Under the pieces are notes generated by a model. The model ran no database searches and was not told the origin of the DNA. It saw nothing but the letters and a program-made list of their open reading frames with translations. The position numbers and the translations under genes are program-made. Positions 9,250-16,346 of a DNA stretch of 35,474 nt are shown piece by piece. Position 1 is the stretch's first letter, and each line of letters starts with the position of its first letter. This DNA comes from Verrucomicrobiales bacterium (GTDB taxonomy: Bacteria; Verrucomicrobiota; Verrucomicrobiia; Limisphaerales; F1-80-MAGS106): assembly GCA_005805305.1 (NCBI GenBank), contig SYMW01000127.1, positions 1 through 35,474 on the forward strand, in the 5' to 3' direction.

Positions 9250-9927
9250 TCACCGGCCAAGGTGTTCGAACGGCAGATTCAAAATGCGATACTGTTTCCA
9301 GTCTTTGTAGTCAAAATGCCACCACTCGGCGGAGTAGACCGTGAACCCTTCGGCTTCCATCGCCCTCCGCAGCATATCGCGAAACGCCCTGGATTCCGGC
9401 GCCCCCCCCTCATAGGTGGGAAAGGCCCGCTCCGAAAACTCGTCATACTCGCTCGGCATTCTCACCGTCATTCCAGTCTTTAGATCGATCAGGCTTAAGT
9501 CCACCGCGCATCCGCGGTTATGCCGCGAGCCTTTGCGCGGGTTCGCCACAAACTCGATTCTCCTCTCCTCGTCGGACGCCGAATCCCAGAAAATCTTCGT
9601 CACCGACCACGGCCGGTAGCCATCAAACACCACCAGCCCGTAACCTCTTGCGTTGAGGGAGCGCTGGGCGCGGGACAGCGCCTCGGCCGCCGGCCGTTGC
9701 AGGAAAGCCCGAGCCTGCGCATACACGGGGCGCCCGAGAAAATTATTCGTGGTGGCATACCGGATATCCAGACGGATCGTGGGATCGATCTCCGCGATTT
9801 CCACGAGATCCGCTTCCTTGAACTCCCCCCGTTCTGGAGGCGGCCCGTGCTGGCATCCCGCGACGAGCGCGCAGAGGAGCAGAGCGAGGCAATTCTGAGG
9901 TCTGAGGTTTGACGAAGAGCGAGGCAT
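9250..9927 (-). CDS. ddpX: VanX/DdpX-type D-alanyl-D-alanine dipeptidase, lipoprotein
   Basis: Zinc metallopeptidase (M15D) that splits D-Ala-D-Ala. All active-site elements are visible: the Arg motif DGYRPWS (Arg105), the zinc ligands in SRHNRGCAVDL (His136, Asp143), and EWWHF (catalytic Glu201, zinc ligand His204). A signal peptide with lipobox LVAGC (Cys25) predicts export and lipid anchoring. It would therefore act in the periplasm on peptidoglycan-derived dipeptide, as in DdpX-like scavenging, rather than in the cytoplasm as in vancomycin resistance. No vanH, vanA or vanRS gene is nearby. The ATG and first codons (MPRSSSN) lie inside a dispersed repeat (9911-10014), so the leader was probably supplied or reshaped by that element. 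Confidence 0.92.
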   Translation of the reverse strand: MPRSSSNLRPQNCLALLLCALVAGCQHGPPPERGEFKEADLVEIAEIDPTIRLDIRYATTNNFLGRPVYAQARAFLQRPAAEALSRAQRSLNARGYGLVVFDGYRPWSVTKIFWDSASDEERRIEFVANPRKGSRHNRGCAVDLSLIDLKTGMTVRMPSEYDEFSERAFPTYEGGAPESRAFRDMLRRAMEAEGFTVYSAEWWHFDYKDWKQYRILNLPFEHLGR

Positions 9928-10014
9928 ATCGTTTATGGATCTGGTGAGTGATTTGGAAAAAATTTACCACCAGGATCTTGCGAAGATTCGCCAGGGGCAA
10001 CTGCCGTTTTAAGG
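9911..10014 (+). repeat. Dispersed intergenic repeat, copy 1
   Basis: About 104 bp shared with 20841-20910 and 33576-33667. Diagnostic cores are GATCTTGCGAAGATTC and GGCAACTGCCGTTTTAAGG. By hand alignment it matches copy 3 with about 12 differences and one gap over about 93 bp. It contains a 25-codon plus-strand reading frame (ATG 9935 to TAA 10012) ending ...AKIRQGQLPF. On the minus strand it separates the alpha/beta hydrolase (stop 10055) from the vanX-like gene and includes that gene's start codon (9925-9927). Confidence 0.85.
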
Positions 10015-10054
10015 TGATGGTTTATGGTTTACGGCTCGGATCTTCGTTCAATCT

Positions 10055-11152
10055 TCAACGTCGCAAACGCAGCCCCGGGAGGATCACATTCTCGATCGCA
10101 TGGTGTGAGATCATGTGGCTCGGCGCGACCTCATCGATCACGACTTGGAACGATCCCTGGCCCGTCCGGCGGAGCGCCTGCTGAACCCGCCCCTCGTATT
10201 CCCTCATCGACTGTTCATAATCCAAACCGGCGGTCTTCTCACTGTGCTGCGCCTGCCCAAAGCAACAATCATCCCGGCGGACCAAGATCTGGACTTGCTG
10301 CCGCCCTCGTCCATGAGCGCCCAGCAGATACAGGTCGGGATAACCGGCGATGGAGTAAAAGGACGGTTCAAATTGCTCCAGATCACCGACGGATCCACCT
10401 TGCCTCAGGTAGAGTGGAATGCTCCCGGCGACCGGGAAGCTGCGGCGTATGGCTGTATCTACCGCCGCGTAGACGGTCGTCGTCCAGCCTCCTCCGGAGA
10501 GTCCCGTCATGTGAAAAGAGCGGTACTTTGGAAAATTGCCCGCCTGGCTGCGCATTCTCAGATGGTTCAGGCAGACCGCGATCGGATCCAAAAAATACTT
10601 CATCGGGCTTCCCTCGCGCACAGCAGACCGCATCAACGCGTCATGACCACCCGTGCAATCTCCCGGGCTCATGTGCGGCATGAAAACGCCCAGAACTCCA
10701 TAGCCCTCCCGCAACAGGGCGTTGATCGTGCGCTGCAATCCGTAGCCAACCTCCCGCGGGGACGGATCGTCGTCCAGCGTGCAGGCGTGCCCGTGATGCA
10801 CCACCACCAGCTCGCGATTCGGCCGCGCGGGAATGAAATGATAGGCGAGCCCTTGCAACCCTGGCGATTGGTCCACTCGAAACTCATCCACTCGGGCCAG
10901 GTGGCTCAGGCCTTTCACGGGGCTCGGCACATTGGTCACGACGATGTCCGGAAGCCGTCGCTTGGGAAATCCCCCGGCTCCCCAAATGTAACGGACGAGC
11001 TCGTTTCGCTTTTTGGTCACGTCGCCAGACTTGTGAATCGTGACGGCACGATCGTCCAGCAGTGGCGGCGGGGCGCCATGGCCGGTTTCCCAAAGGCCGC
11101 TCAAAATGAGGAGTATGGGCAGGAGGGTGGAAGGTTTCGCGGTTGATCTCAT
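10055..11152 (-). CDS. Secreted alpha/beta-hydrolase-fold protein
   Basis: 365 residues from the ATG at 11152, chosen because a signal peptide (MRSTAKPST, then LLPILLILSGLW, cut near GHGA) follows at once; a start at 11176 would add eight residues. The nucleophile elbow GLSGGG (Ser219) and the strand-plus-oxyanion segment ELVVVHHGHA (114-123) are typical of alpha/beta hydrolases. Candidate acid and base are in RRDDCC and SHMISHH near the C-terminus. The substrate is unknown; a periplasmic or extracellular esterase or peptidase is likely. The gene is 179 bp downstream of dtd and is followed by repeat copy 1. No lid or binding domain is recognisable. Confidence 0.8.
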   Translation of the reverse strand: MRSTAKPSTLLPILLILSGLWETGHGAPPPLLDDRAVTIHKSGDVTKKRNELVRYIWGAGGFPKRRLPDIVVTNVPSPVKGLSHLARVDEFRVDQSPGLQGLAYHFIPARPNRELVVVHHGHACTLDDDPSPREVGYGLQRTINALLREGYGVLGVFMPHMSPGDCTGGHDALMRSAVREGSPMKYFLDPIAVCLNHLRMRSQAGNFPKYRSFHMTGLSGGGWTTTVYAAVDTAIRRSFPVAGSIPLYLRQGGSVGDLEQFEPSFYSIAGYPDLYLLGAHGRGRQQVQILVRRDDCCFGQAQHSEKTAGLDYEQSMREYEGRVQQALRRTGQGSFQVVIDEVAPSHMISHHAIENVILPGLRLRR

Positions 11153-11201
11153 GGCACGGTCGATCACGACGAGCACTGTTCAATAGGGATGCTCGGTGGA
11201 A

Positions 11202-11260
11202 TTCGATGGTCGACGATTGACGCTCCATGCCCGGCGGGTCAAGAAAAACTGACCATCGAA
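11202..11260. repeat. 10-bp inverted repeat in the gap between dtd and the hydrolase gene
   Basis: TTCGATGGTC at 11202-11211 and its exact reverse complement GACCATCGAA at 11251-11260, separated by 39 bases. It lies in the 179-bp gap downstream of dtd and upstream of the secreted hydrolase. It could be a loose hairpin or a paired protein site; there is no T-tract, so a classical terminator is unlikely. Confidence 0.5.
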
Positions 11261-11331
11261 GGCGGCTCCAAAGCCTCCACTCTCCCTCGATTCTTTTTCA
11301 CAAATGGCCTGAGAAAATCCGAGGTCTGAAC

Positions 11332-11784
11332 CTACTCCTTCGCTCTTGAATCCATCGGGATGGTGACGGGTCCTTCGTTCACCAGACTCACCATCATCTG
11401 GGCGCCGAACACGCCCGTGGCGACGGGTCTCCCCAAAAGCGCCGCCGATTGAGCCACGAAATCTTCGTAGAGTGGGATCGCGATCTCGGGCCTCGACGAA
11501 CGCGCGTAGGAAGGGCGATTTCCTTTCTTCGTGCTCGCATAAAGCGTGAACTGGCTAACAATAAGGAGGTCGCCTTGCACATCCGCGACGCAGAGGTTCA
11601 TGATTCCCGCCGCGTCGTCGAAAACGCGCAGCCGGAAAATCTTGCCAGCGAGCCAGCCAGCGTCCTCGGTTGTGTCCCGGTCCTCCACCGCGACGAGAAC
11701 CAATAGCCCGTGCCCAATCCGCGCGTGGATCGCCCCGTGAATGGCGACCGACGCCGACGAAACCCGCTGAATGATCGCGCGCAT
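11332..11784 (-). CDS. dtd: D-aminoacyl-tRNA deacylase
   Basis: Removes D-amino acids wrongly attached to tRNA (cytoplasmic homodimer). 150 residues from the ATG at 11784, the normal length; the longer open frame to 11895 only adds a tail that runs into the upstream gene. Motifs are the N-terminal MRAIIQRVSSASV, SQFTLYA (77-83, active-site SQFTL) and NEGPVTI (136-142), which holds the Gly-cisPro pair that screens the amino-acid chirality. It follows the nucleotidyltransferase gene after 32 bp and probably shares its transcript. No Shine-Dalgarno is seen. Confidence 0.96.
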   Translation of the reverse strand: MRAIIQRVSSASVAIHGAIHARIGHGLLVLVAVEDRDTTEDAGWLAGKIFRLRVFDDAAGIMNLCVADVQGDLLIVSQFTLYASTKKGNRPSYARSSRPEIAIPLYEDFVAQSAALLGRPVATGVFGAQMMVSLVNEGPVTIPMDSRAKE

Positions 11785-11816
11785 GCGTTGGACGTCGAAA
11801 GGAAGGGCGGGCAGGC

Positions 11817-12572
11817 TCAGCCGAAAGAGCCGGCCTCCAGTTGTTTGAGCACCTCGGGATCCCGCACATCCACCCATCGCCCTTGGATGCGGCACCCAGC
11901 GACCGTATGCTTCGCGTCCACGAGAGCAGCGATCGCGTCGGTGAGTTCATACTCCCCTCGAGGGGACTTTTGCAGCCGCGCCGTGAACTCGAAGACCACG
12001 GGCCTGAAGATGTAGATGCCGGCGTTGTACCATGCCGGATCGCCGGGCTTCAACCATCCTTGCGCCCGCAGCTCGTCGAGCTGGGCGGGGGAAGGTTTTT
12101 CCACAATTTTCTTGAGGCAAAATCTCTCGTCGAAGAAATTGATCCCTCCCTTGGTCACATCCTCCCCTTTCGTCACGGTGAGGAGTCCGGAAAAGGAACC
12201 CTGCTCGAACCGGGCGATCATATCGGCGTAGGTTTGGGGCGGCACCAGAATGTCCCCATAAGTGAGAAGGAAACAGTCGGCTCCCACGAAATCCCTGGCT
12301 AGCTCGGGAGCTTTTCCGGTTCCATCCTGGACGCGTTGTTCGGCGTATTCCAGGCGCATGCCCAGCTTCGAGCCGTCGCCAAAGTGGCTTGTGATCGCCT
12401 CTGATTTCCAACCGACGACGATGCACGCTTGAAGGATGCCCACGCTCTTGAGCCCGGTCAATATGTGCTCGAGGATGGGTTTTCCCTGGACCCTGAGCAT
12501 GGGCTTGGGCAATTCGTCCGTGAGGCCGCGCATGCGGGTGCCTTTGCCTGCCGCGAGAATGACTGATTTCAT
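11817..12572 (-). CDS. Sugar-phosphate nucleotidyltransferase (RfbA/GlmU-N fold)
   Basis: 251 residues from the ATG at 12572, where the Rossmann start SVILAAGKGTRM begins; an upstream extension to 12650 is not homologous. It has the nucleotide-binding GKGTRMRGLTDELPKPML segment (9-26), LLTYGDILV (catalytic metal Asp), VEKP, and WYNAGIYIF. Such enzymes condense a sugar-1-phosphate with NTP to give an NDP-sugar and pyrophosphate. There is no C-terminal left-handed beta-helix, so it is not full GlmU; glucose-1-phosphate thymidylyl-, mannose-1-phosphate guanylyl- or MurNAc-1-phosphate uridylyl-transferase are options. It could feed the glycosyltransferase cluster at 908-4400, but is on the opposite strand. 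It lies between apgM and dtd. Confidence 0.88.
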   Translation of the reverse strand: MKSVILAAGKGTRMRGLTDELPKPMLRVQGKPILEHILTGLKSVGILQACIVVGWKSEAITSHFGDGSKLGMRLEYAEQRVQDGTGKAPELARDFVGADCFLLTYGDILVPPQTYADMIARFEQGSFSGLLTVTKGEDVTKGGINFFDERFCLKKIVEKPSPAQLDELRAQGWLKPGDPAWYNAGIYIFRPVVFEFTARLQKSPRGEYELTDAIAALVDAKHTVAGCRIQGRWVDVRDPEVLKQLEAGSFG

Positions 12573-12668
12573 GTGATGAGAGAGGGAAGTCCGAGCTGAT
12601 TTTTGTGGAAGTAGAGGCGTGGAATCGATCCTTCCGAGGACGGATCCCACGCGCGTTTGCCCAGGTGC

Positions 12669-13895
12669 TCAGGCCCCGAACTTGTCGAACATTCGCGCGT
12701 GGGCCTGCATGTGGCGCATCAAAAACTTGGCCTCGAACAAGCCGAGCGAGCCCAGGTTTGCTCCCGTTTCTGAGAACCGCTCCAACTTATCCGATCCGGA
12801 GCAGGCGGAGTGCAGAAGCACGGGTTGCGGATGCCATGAATGGCTCTTCATGAAACACGGAGTCGAATGATCCCCAGTGATCGCGAGCACATCTGGTTTC
12901 TTCCGCAACAAAATGGGGAGCGCGGCGTCAAAGTCCTCGATCGCCCGCTTCTTGGCCTCGAAGTTTCCATCCTCCCCATGCATGTCTGTATATTTGTAAT
13001 GGATGAAGAAGAAGTCGTAATTGCCGTGCTCCGAAAGGTACTTCTCGAACTGCTGCCCGATGGTTTCTGGTCCTTCGATCTTGGTCATGCCGACCAATTG
13101 AGCCAGTCCCTTGTACATGGGGTAAACGGCGAGGCACGCCGGTTTCAGTCCATAGCGTTGCTCGAACAACGGAATTTCCGGCTGGTGCGCGATGCCCCTC
13201 ATCAGGAATCCGTTCGCGGGCGCCTTCTTAGCCAGCAACGGAAGCGCTTTGGAGTAGAACTCAGCAGCCAACTTCGCCGTTTTCTTCGCTTTCGCGGAAG
13301 CGGCATCGACCGGTTGTATGGCGGGTATAGGCAAGCCTTCGCGATGCGGATCGGCGTCGGTCAGTGGTCCCTCCAATCCTTTGCCGCGGAAAACGACGAC
13401 AAAACGATGACCCTTGCCCGCCTTGATCAACACCTCCGTGTCGCCAAGTTTCTTGATCTTTTTGGAGAGGAGAGCGCACAACTCCTCACAGACGGGCGTT
13501 TCGATGCGGCCCGCCCTGCGGTCCGTCACAATGCCCCGCGCCCCGAGCGTGCAAAAATTGGCCCGCGCGGCCACGTCTCCCGCTCCCAGTTCGATTCCCA
13601 ACCCAAGGGCCTCTATAACCCCTCGGCCAACCTGCGTCTCGATGGGATCGTAGCCGAAAAGCGCGAGGTGTCCCGGGCCACTGCCAGGAGTGATACCGGG
13701 CGCGACGGGAGTCATGCGTCCCTGCGCGCACCCTTGCCGGACCAAAGCATCCAGGTTGGGCGTGGCAGCCGCTTCGAGCGGGGTCATTTCATTCTGTGCC
13801 GTGGTCGCGATGTCACCCACGCCGTCAAGAACGACGAGGACAAGTTTGGCGCCCGTTTTCAAGGTCAGTTCCGAATAGAGATCGTCAAGTTTCAT
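12669..13895 (-). CDS. apgM: 2,3-bisphosphoglycerate-independent phosphoglycerate mutase, archaeal type
   Basis: Interconverts 3- and 2-phosphoglycerate in glycolysis through a phosphoserine intermediate with two metal ions. 408 residues, typical of ApgM and shorter than GpmI. Landmarks are the metal site LDGVGD (23-28), the phosphorylated Ser in GSGPGHLALFGYDP (Ser72), the ApgM-specific YKYTDMHGEDGNFEAK, and GDHSTP with downstream His in SHSWHPQP. The first gene of a minus-strand set apgM, nucleotidyltransferase, dtd; its promoter must lie in 13896-14127, shared with the divergent ruvX operon. A long plus-strand open frame across it is an antisense shadow. Confidence 0.95.
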   Translation of the reverse strand: MKLDDLYSELTLKTGAKLVLVVLDGVGDIATTAQNEMTPLEAAATPNLDALVRQGCAQGRMTPVAPGITPGSGPGHLALFGYDPIETQVGRGVIEALGLGIELGAGDVAARANFCTLGARGIVTDRRAGRIETPVCEELCALLSKKIKKLGDTEVLIKAGKGHRFVVVFRGKGLEGPLTDADPHREGLPIPAIQPVDAASAKAKKTAKLAAEFYSKALPLLAKKAPANGFLMRGIAHQPEIPLFEQRYGLKPACLAVYPMYKGLAQLVGMTKIEGPETIGQQFEKYLSEHGNYDFFFIHYKYTDMHGEDGNFEAKKRAIEDFDAALPILLRKKPDVLAITGDHSTPCFMKSHSWHPQPVLLHSACSGSDKLERFSETGANLGSLGLFEAKFLMRHMQAHARMFDKFGA

Positions 13896-14051
13896 GGTTG
13901 GAATCGAACGTTCGGCCCCAGGTCAGGGCGGGTTGTAGCGAGACGCCCTTGTCCGTCATGCCGGACGCATACTGTGGGGATCCCTAATGAGCGTCAAGAC
14001 CCAGATTGGGGCTCCCCGCTGCCTCTGTTGGAACGTCTCAACGCCACTTCA

Positions 14052-14084
14052 GGCGGCCTCCCAACTGGCCGGGCCGCCATTTTT
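14052..14084 (+). terminator. Terminator-like hairpin with T-tract in the ruvX leader
   Basis: GGCGGCC (14052-14058) pairs exactly with GGCCGCC (14072-14078) across a 13-base loop and is followed by A and five T (14080-14084). This is the shape of an intrinsic terminator reading on the plus strand, but it lies 43 bases before the ruvX ATG and no plus-strand gene precedes it. It is either an attenuator in the ruvX-truA-trmL leader or a block to upstream transcription. Confidence 0.5.
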
Positions 14085-14105
14085 ACAGCTTGCGAGTGGA
14101 GGCCT

Positions 14106-14111
14106 AGGAGG
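14106..14111 (+). promoter_or_regulatory. Shine-Dalgarno-like AGGAGG before ruvX
   Basis: A full AGGAGG sits 16 bases before the ruvX ATG at 14128, a longer gap than usual. It is notable because almost every other gene start in this window has no such sequence. It supports the short ruvX start over the in-frame ATG at 13987. Confidence 0.5.
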
Positions 14112-14127
14112 GTCCAATTTACTACCG

Positions 14128-14544
14128 ATGAGAATACTGGCTATCGATCACGGAACCAAGCGGATGGGCATCGCCGTCTCCGACGAGCTCAAGATGATCG
14201 CGCACCCGCTCGAGTTTATTCCAGCGGACCCGTTCGCTGGCTTTTTGGCTCGGCTCAAAACCTTGCTTCAAGAAAAAGAAGTCGAATTGATTCTCGTGGG
14301 GATGCCCCGCAACATGGACGGCAGTTACGGTGAGGCGGCGATTAAGGTGCGCGAATTCGTCAACACCATCCGCGAAGCCGTTACGGTGCCCATCCGCACT
14401 TGGGATGAGCGTTTGACGTCTGCTCAAGCAAACCGGCTGCTGATCCAAACGAACGTGCGGCGGGGAGATCGAAAGGCGCGCGTTGACAAAACCGCGGCTG
14501 CGATCCTGCTTCAGAGCTTTTTGGACGGCCTTCCCTCTTCCTGA
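14128..14544 (+). CDS. ruvX: RuvX/YqgF-type RNase H-fold nuclease
   Basis: Putative pre-16S rRNA 5'-end nuclease, also reported as a Holliday-junction resolvase homologue; RNase H-like fold. 138 residues from ATG 14128, where the family's first strand starts (MRILAIDHGTKRMGIAVSD, with Asp7 as first catalytic acid). Other motifs are LILVGMPRNMDGS, TWDERLTSAQA (catalytic Glu/Asp region) and the final RVDKTAAAILLQSFLD with the conserved Asp. The open frame extends to 13987 but the extra 47 residues are not family-like. It heads a compact set with truA seven bases downstream. Confidence 0.95.
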   Translation: MRILAIDHGTKRMGIAVSDELKMIAHPLEFIPADPFAGFLARLKTLLQEKEVELILVGMPRNMDGSYGEAAIKVREFVNTIREAVTVPIRTWDERLTSAQANRLLIQTNVRRGDRKARVDKTAAAILLQSFLDGLPSS

Positions 14545-14551
14545 CGACGTC

Positions 14552-15403
14552 ATGGCACTCGAAACCGTTAGGGTGAAATTGACAATCGCCTACGATGGTC
14601 GAGCCTATTCCGGCTGGCAGATTCAGAAGACCGGCTTGGGTGTTCAGCAACGGGTCGAGGAGGCTTTCGGCAAAGTGTTTTCTGCCCCGGTTCGCATCCA
14701 TAGCTCCAGCAGGACCGACGCTGGAGTGCACGCCCTGGGCATGGTCGCGCACGCGGACCTCGATGCCGGGCTGTTTCGAATGAGCCCTTCAAAGCTGGCC
14801 CTCGCCCTGAACGCGCACCTGCCCCAGGATATTCGCATCGTCTCCGCCCGGCGATGTTCAGGCCGGTTTCACGCGCGGTTTGATGCCGAACGGAAGCAAT
14901 ACCGCTATCTCGTCTGGAATCACGCGGCGCATAATCCATTGCTCCGCGAGCTTTGCTGGCACATTCCGCAAAAGCTCAACGTGAGCGTCATGAGGCAGTG
15001 CGCGCCGTTATTCCTCGGCAAGCGCGATTTTAAGTCCTTCGCCGGAACTCGCCCTTACGAGATGGATTCCACGGTGCGCACCCTATTTCGTTGCGACGTG
15101 CGGAAGCAGGGCTCTCTGTTGACTTTCATCATCGAAGGCGATGGGTTTCTTTATAAAATGTGCCGCGGGATCGTGGGAACACTCGTGCAAGTGGGTCAGG
15201 GAAAAATCTTGCCGGAGGCCGTGCCGGGGATGCTGGCATCCCGGGACAGGCGCTCGGGAGGCATGAGCGCGCCTGCGCAAGGCCTGATCTTATGGAAAGT
15301 GCGCTACCCCTCAACCGCCGCAGAATCATCCGGTTCAGCCTTTGAGAAAGAGGGCGCCGCCCCCCCCGTCGAGGAAGCGGCGCAGAAGACCAGAACCTCA
15401 TGA
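14552..15403 (+). CDS. truA: tRNA pseudouridine(38-40) synthase TruA
   Basis: Makes pseudouridine at positions 38-40 of the tRNA anticodon arm. 283 residues from ATG 14552. Motifs are LTIAYDGRAYSGWQIQ, the catalytic SSSRTDAGVHALG (Asp56), RFHARFDAERKQYRYLVWN, the FKSFAG segment, and FLYKMCRGIVGTLVQVGQG near the end. The C-terminal tail after about residue 255 (Ser/Ala/Glu-rich) is longer than in most TruA and looks disordered. It begins seven bases after ruvX stops and ends nine bases before trmL, so a three-gene RNA-processing operon is likely. Confidence 0.97.
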   Translation: MALETVRVKLTIAYDGRAYSGWQIQKTGLGVQQRVEEAFGKVFSAPVRIHSSSRTDAGVHALGMVAHADLDAGLFRMSPSKLALALNAHLPQDIRIVSARRCSGRFHARFDAERKQYRYLVWNHAAHNPLLRELCWHIPQKLNVSVMRQCAPLFLGKRDFKSFAGTRPYEMDSTVRTLFRCDVRKQGSLLTFIIEGDGFLYKMCRGIVGTLVQVGQGKILPEAVPGMLASRDRRSGGMSAPAQGLILWKVRYPSTAAESSGSAFEKEGAAPPVEEAAQKTRTS

Positions 15404-15412
15404 CATCAATCC

Positions 15413-15883
15413 ATGAACATCGTTCTCGTGGAACCTGAAATAGCCCCGAACGTCGGCAACGTCGCCAGGCTGTGCGCCGCCACACGAACGACCCTTCATC
15501 TGATCGAGCCATTCGGATTTCAACTGGACGACGCCAGACTCAGAAGAGCCGGCATGGACTATTGGACACACGTCCAGTGGAGGCGCTGGCAATCGTGGCA
15601 GGATTGCCTGGCCTCCAAGGAACGCGGCGCGCGGGTTTGGTTTGTCGAGTCCAACGGCCCCCAGCACTACGCGGAACCGCGATACGACTCCCTGGATTAC
15701 CTCGTCTTCGGCCGCGAGAGCGCCGGATTGCCTTTGGCATGGCTGGAGGCGAATCCAGCATCCTGGTTGCGCATACCCCTCTTCCACCGCGAATGCAGAT
15801 CTTTGAATCTGGCCAACTGCGCGGCGCTGGTTCTTTATGAGGCGTTGCGCCAGCAAGATTTTCGCGGCGAGCTCGCTCGCTGA
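15413..15883 (+). CDS. trmL: tRNA (cytidine/uridine-34 2'-O)-methyltransferase TrmL
   Basis: SPOUT-class methyltransferase that 2'-O-methylates the wobble base of leucine tRNAs with S-adenosylmethionine; acts as a dimer. 156 residues, the usual minimal size. The trefoil-knot motifs are MNIVLVEPEIAPNVGNVARLCAAT (1-24), YLVFGRESAGLP, and RSLNLANCAALVLYEALRQ near the end. It is third in the ruvX-truA-trmL set. A strong hairpin (15896-15923) follows 13 bases after the stop, suggesting the operon ends here. Confidence 0.95.
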   Translation: MNIVLVEPEIAPNVGNVARLCAATRTTLHLIEPFGFQLDDARLRRAGMDYWTHVQWRRWQSWQDCLASKERGARVWFVESNGPQHYAEPRYDSLDYLVFGRESAGLPLAWLEANPASWLRIPLFHRECRSLNLANCAALVLYEALRQQDFRGELAR

Positions 15884-15895
15884 GGTGCCGAGGTA

Positions 15896-15923
15896 TCTCC
15901 CCTGAGCGGCGCGCCAGGGGAGA
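15896..15923. terminator. Hairpin between convergent trmL and the Lys-rich gene
   Basis: TCTCCCCTG (15896-15904) and CAGGGGAGA (15915-15923) form a perfect 9-bp stem with a 10-base GC-rich loop. It sits between the trmL stop (15883) and the stop of the minus-strand Lys-rich gene (15940), where a bidirectional terminator is expected. No T-run follows on either strand, so it may be a transcript-end stabiliser instead. Confidence 0.55.
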
Positions 15924-15939
15924 CAATACTGATGTGCCT

Positions 15940-16065
15940 CTACTTCTTCTTGGCAGGCGCCTTTTTGGCCGGTGCCGCGGCCGCTTTCTTTTTGTCCGCG
16001 CTGCTGGCTTTGGCTTGTTTTTGTGTTGACTTCTTCTGGTTGGATTTTGGGGATTTGTCGCCCAT
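15940..16065 (-). CDS. 41-residue Lys/Ala-rich microprotein
   Basis: A short frame from ATG 16065 to TAG at 15940. The product starts MGDKSPKSNQKKSTQKQ and ends in alternating Ala/Lys/Pro. I count 14 Lys and 10 Ala in 41 residues and no Asp/Glu except two Asp, so it is strongly basic and probably disordered. I recall similar MGDKSPKS-type small proteins in diverse bacteria, including Planctomycetes and Verrucomicrobia, annotated only as hypothetical; this needs a database check. The composition suggests nucleic-acid or ribosome binding, but that is inference. It is convergent with trmL, with a hairpin between, and divergent from the TPR gene. A GGAGGAG at about 16097 is too far upstream to be its ribosome site. 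Confidence 0.7.
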   Translation of the reverse strand: MGDKSPKSNQKKSTQKQAKASSADKKKAAAAPAKKAPAKKK

Positions 16066-16346
16066 GGTCGTGGTTGTTTAATTTATGGGTTCACTCTCCT
16101 CCGATATGTCAGTTTCTCCGGAGGAAGTCCACATCATGCCCGCTCGTAGTTACTTTGTAAATGATGGACACAAATTGATCAGCGGATTGTGCGAGCCAAT
16201 CGCGTTTTTCCTGCGTCCTTGAACGGTCCTTTTTCGTTTTGCGTTTTGCAGCGTGACACCGCACGATGAACGTTAGGCTCTGGGTTCGGCCTCTCCGCAT
16301 CCGCTACGATGCCTGTCTCGTCGAACAATCCAGCGCCGTTATCGGC

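Noticed and set aside
9250-9927. Vancomycin resistance cluster
   Set aside because: Only the dipeptidase is present; no vanH, vanA/B ligase or two-component genes nearby, and the protein is exported.
13987-14127. 47-residue N-terminal extension of RuvX
   Set aside because: The family starts at MRILAIDHGT, and the extension spans the terminator-like hairpin.
12840-14333. 497-residue plus-strand open frame across apgM and ruvX
   Set aside because: It is antisense to the firmly identified apgM and out of frame with ruvX, with an Arg/His/Gln-rich shadow composition.
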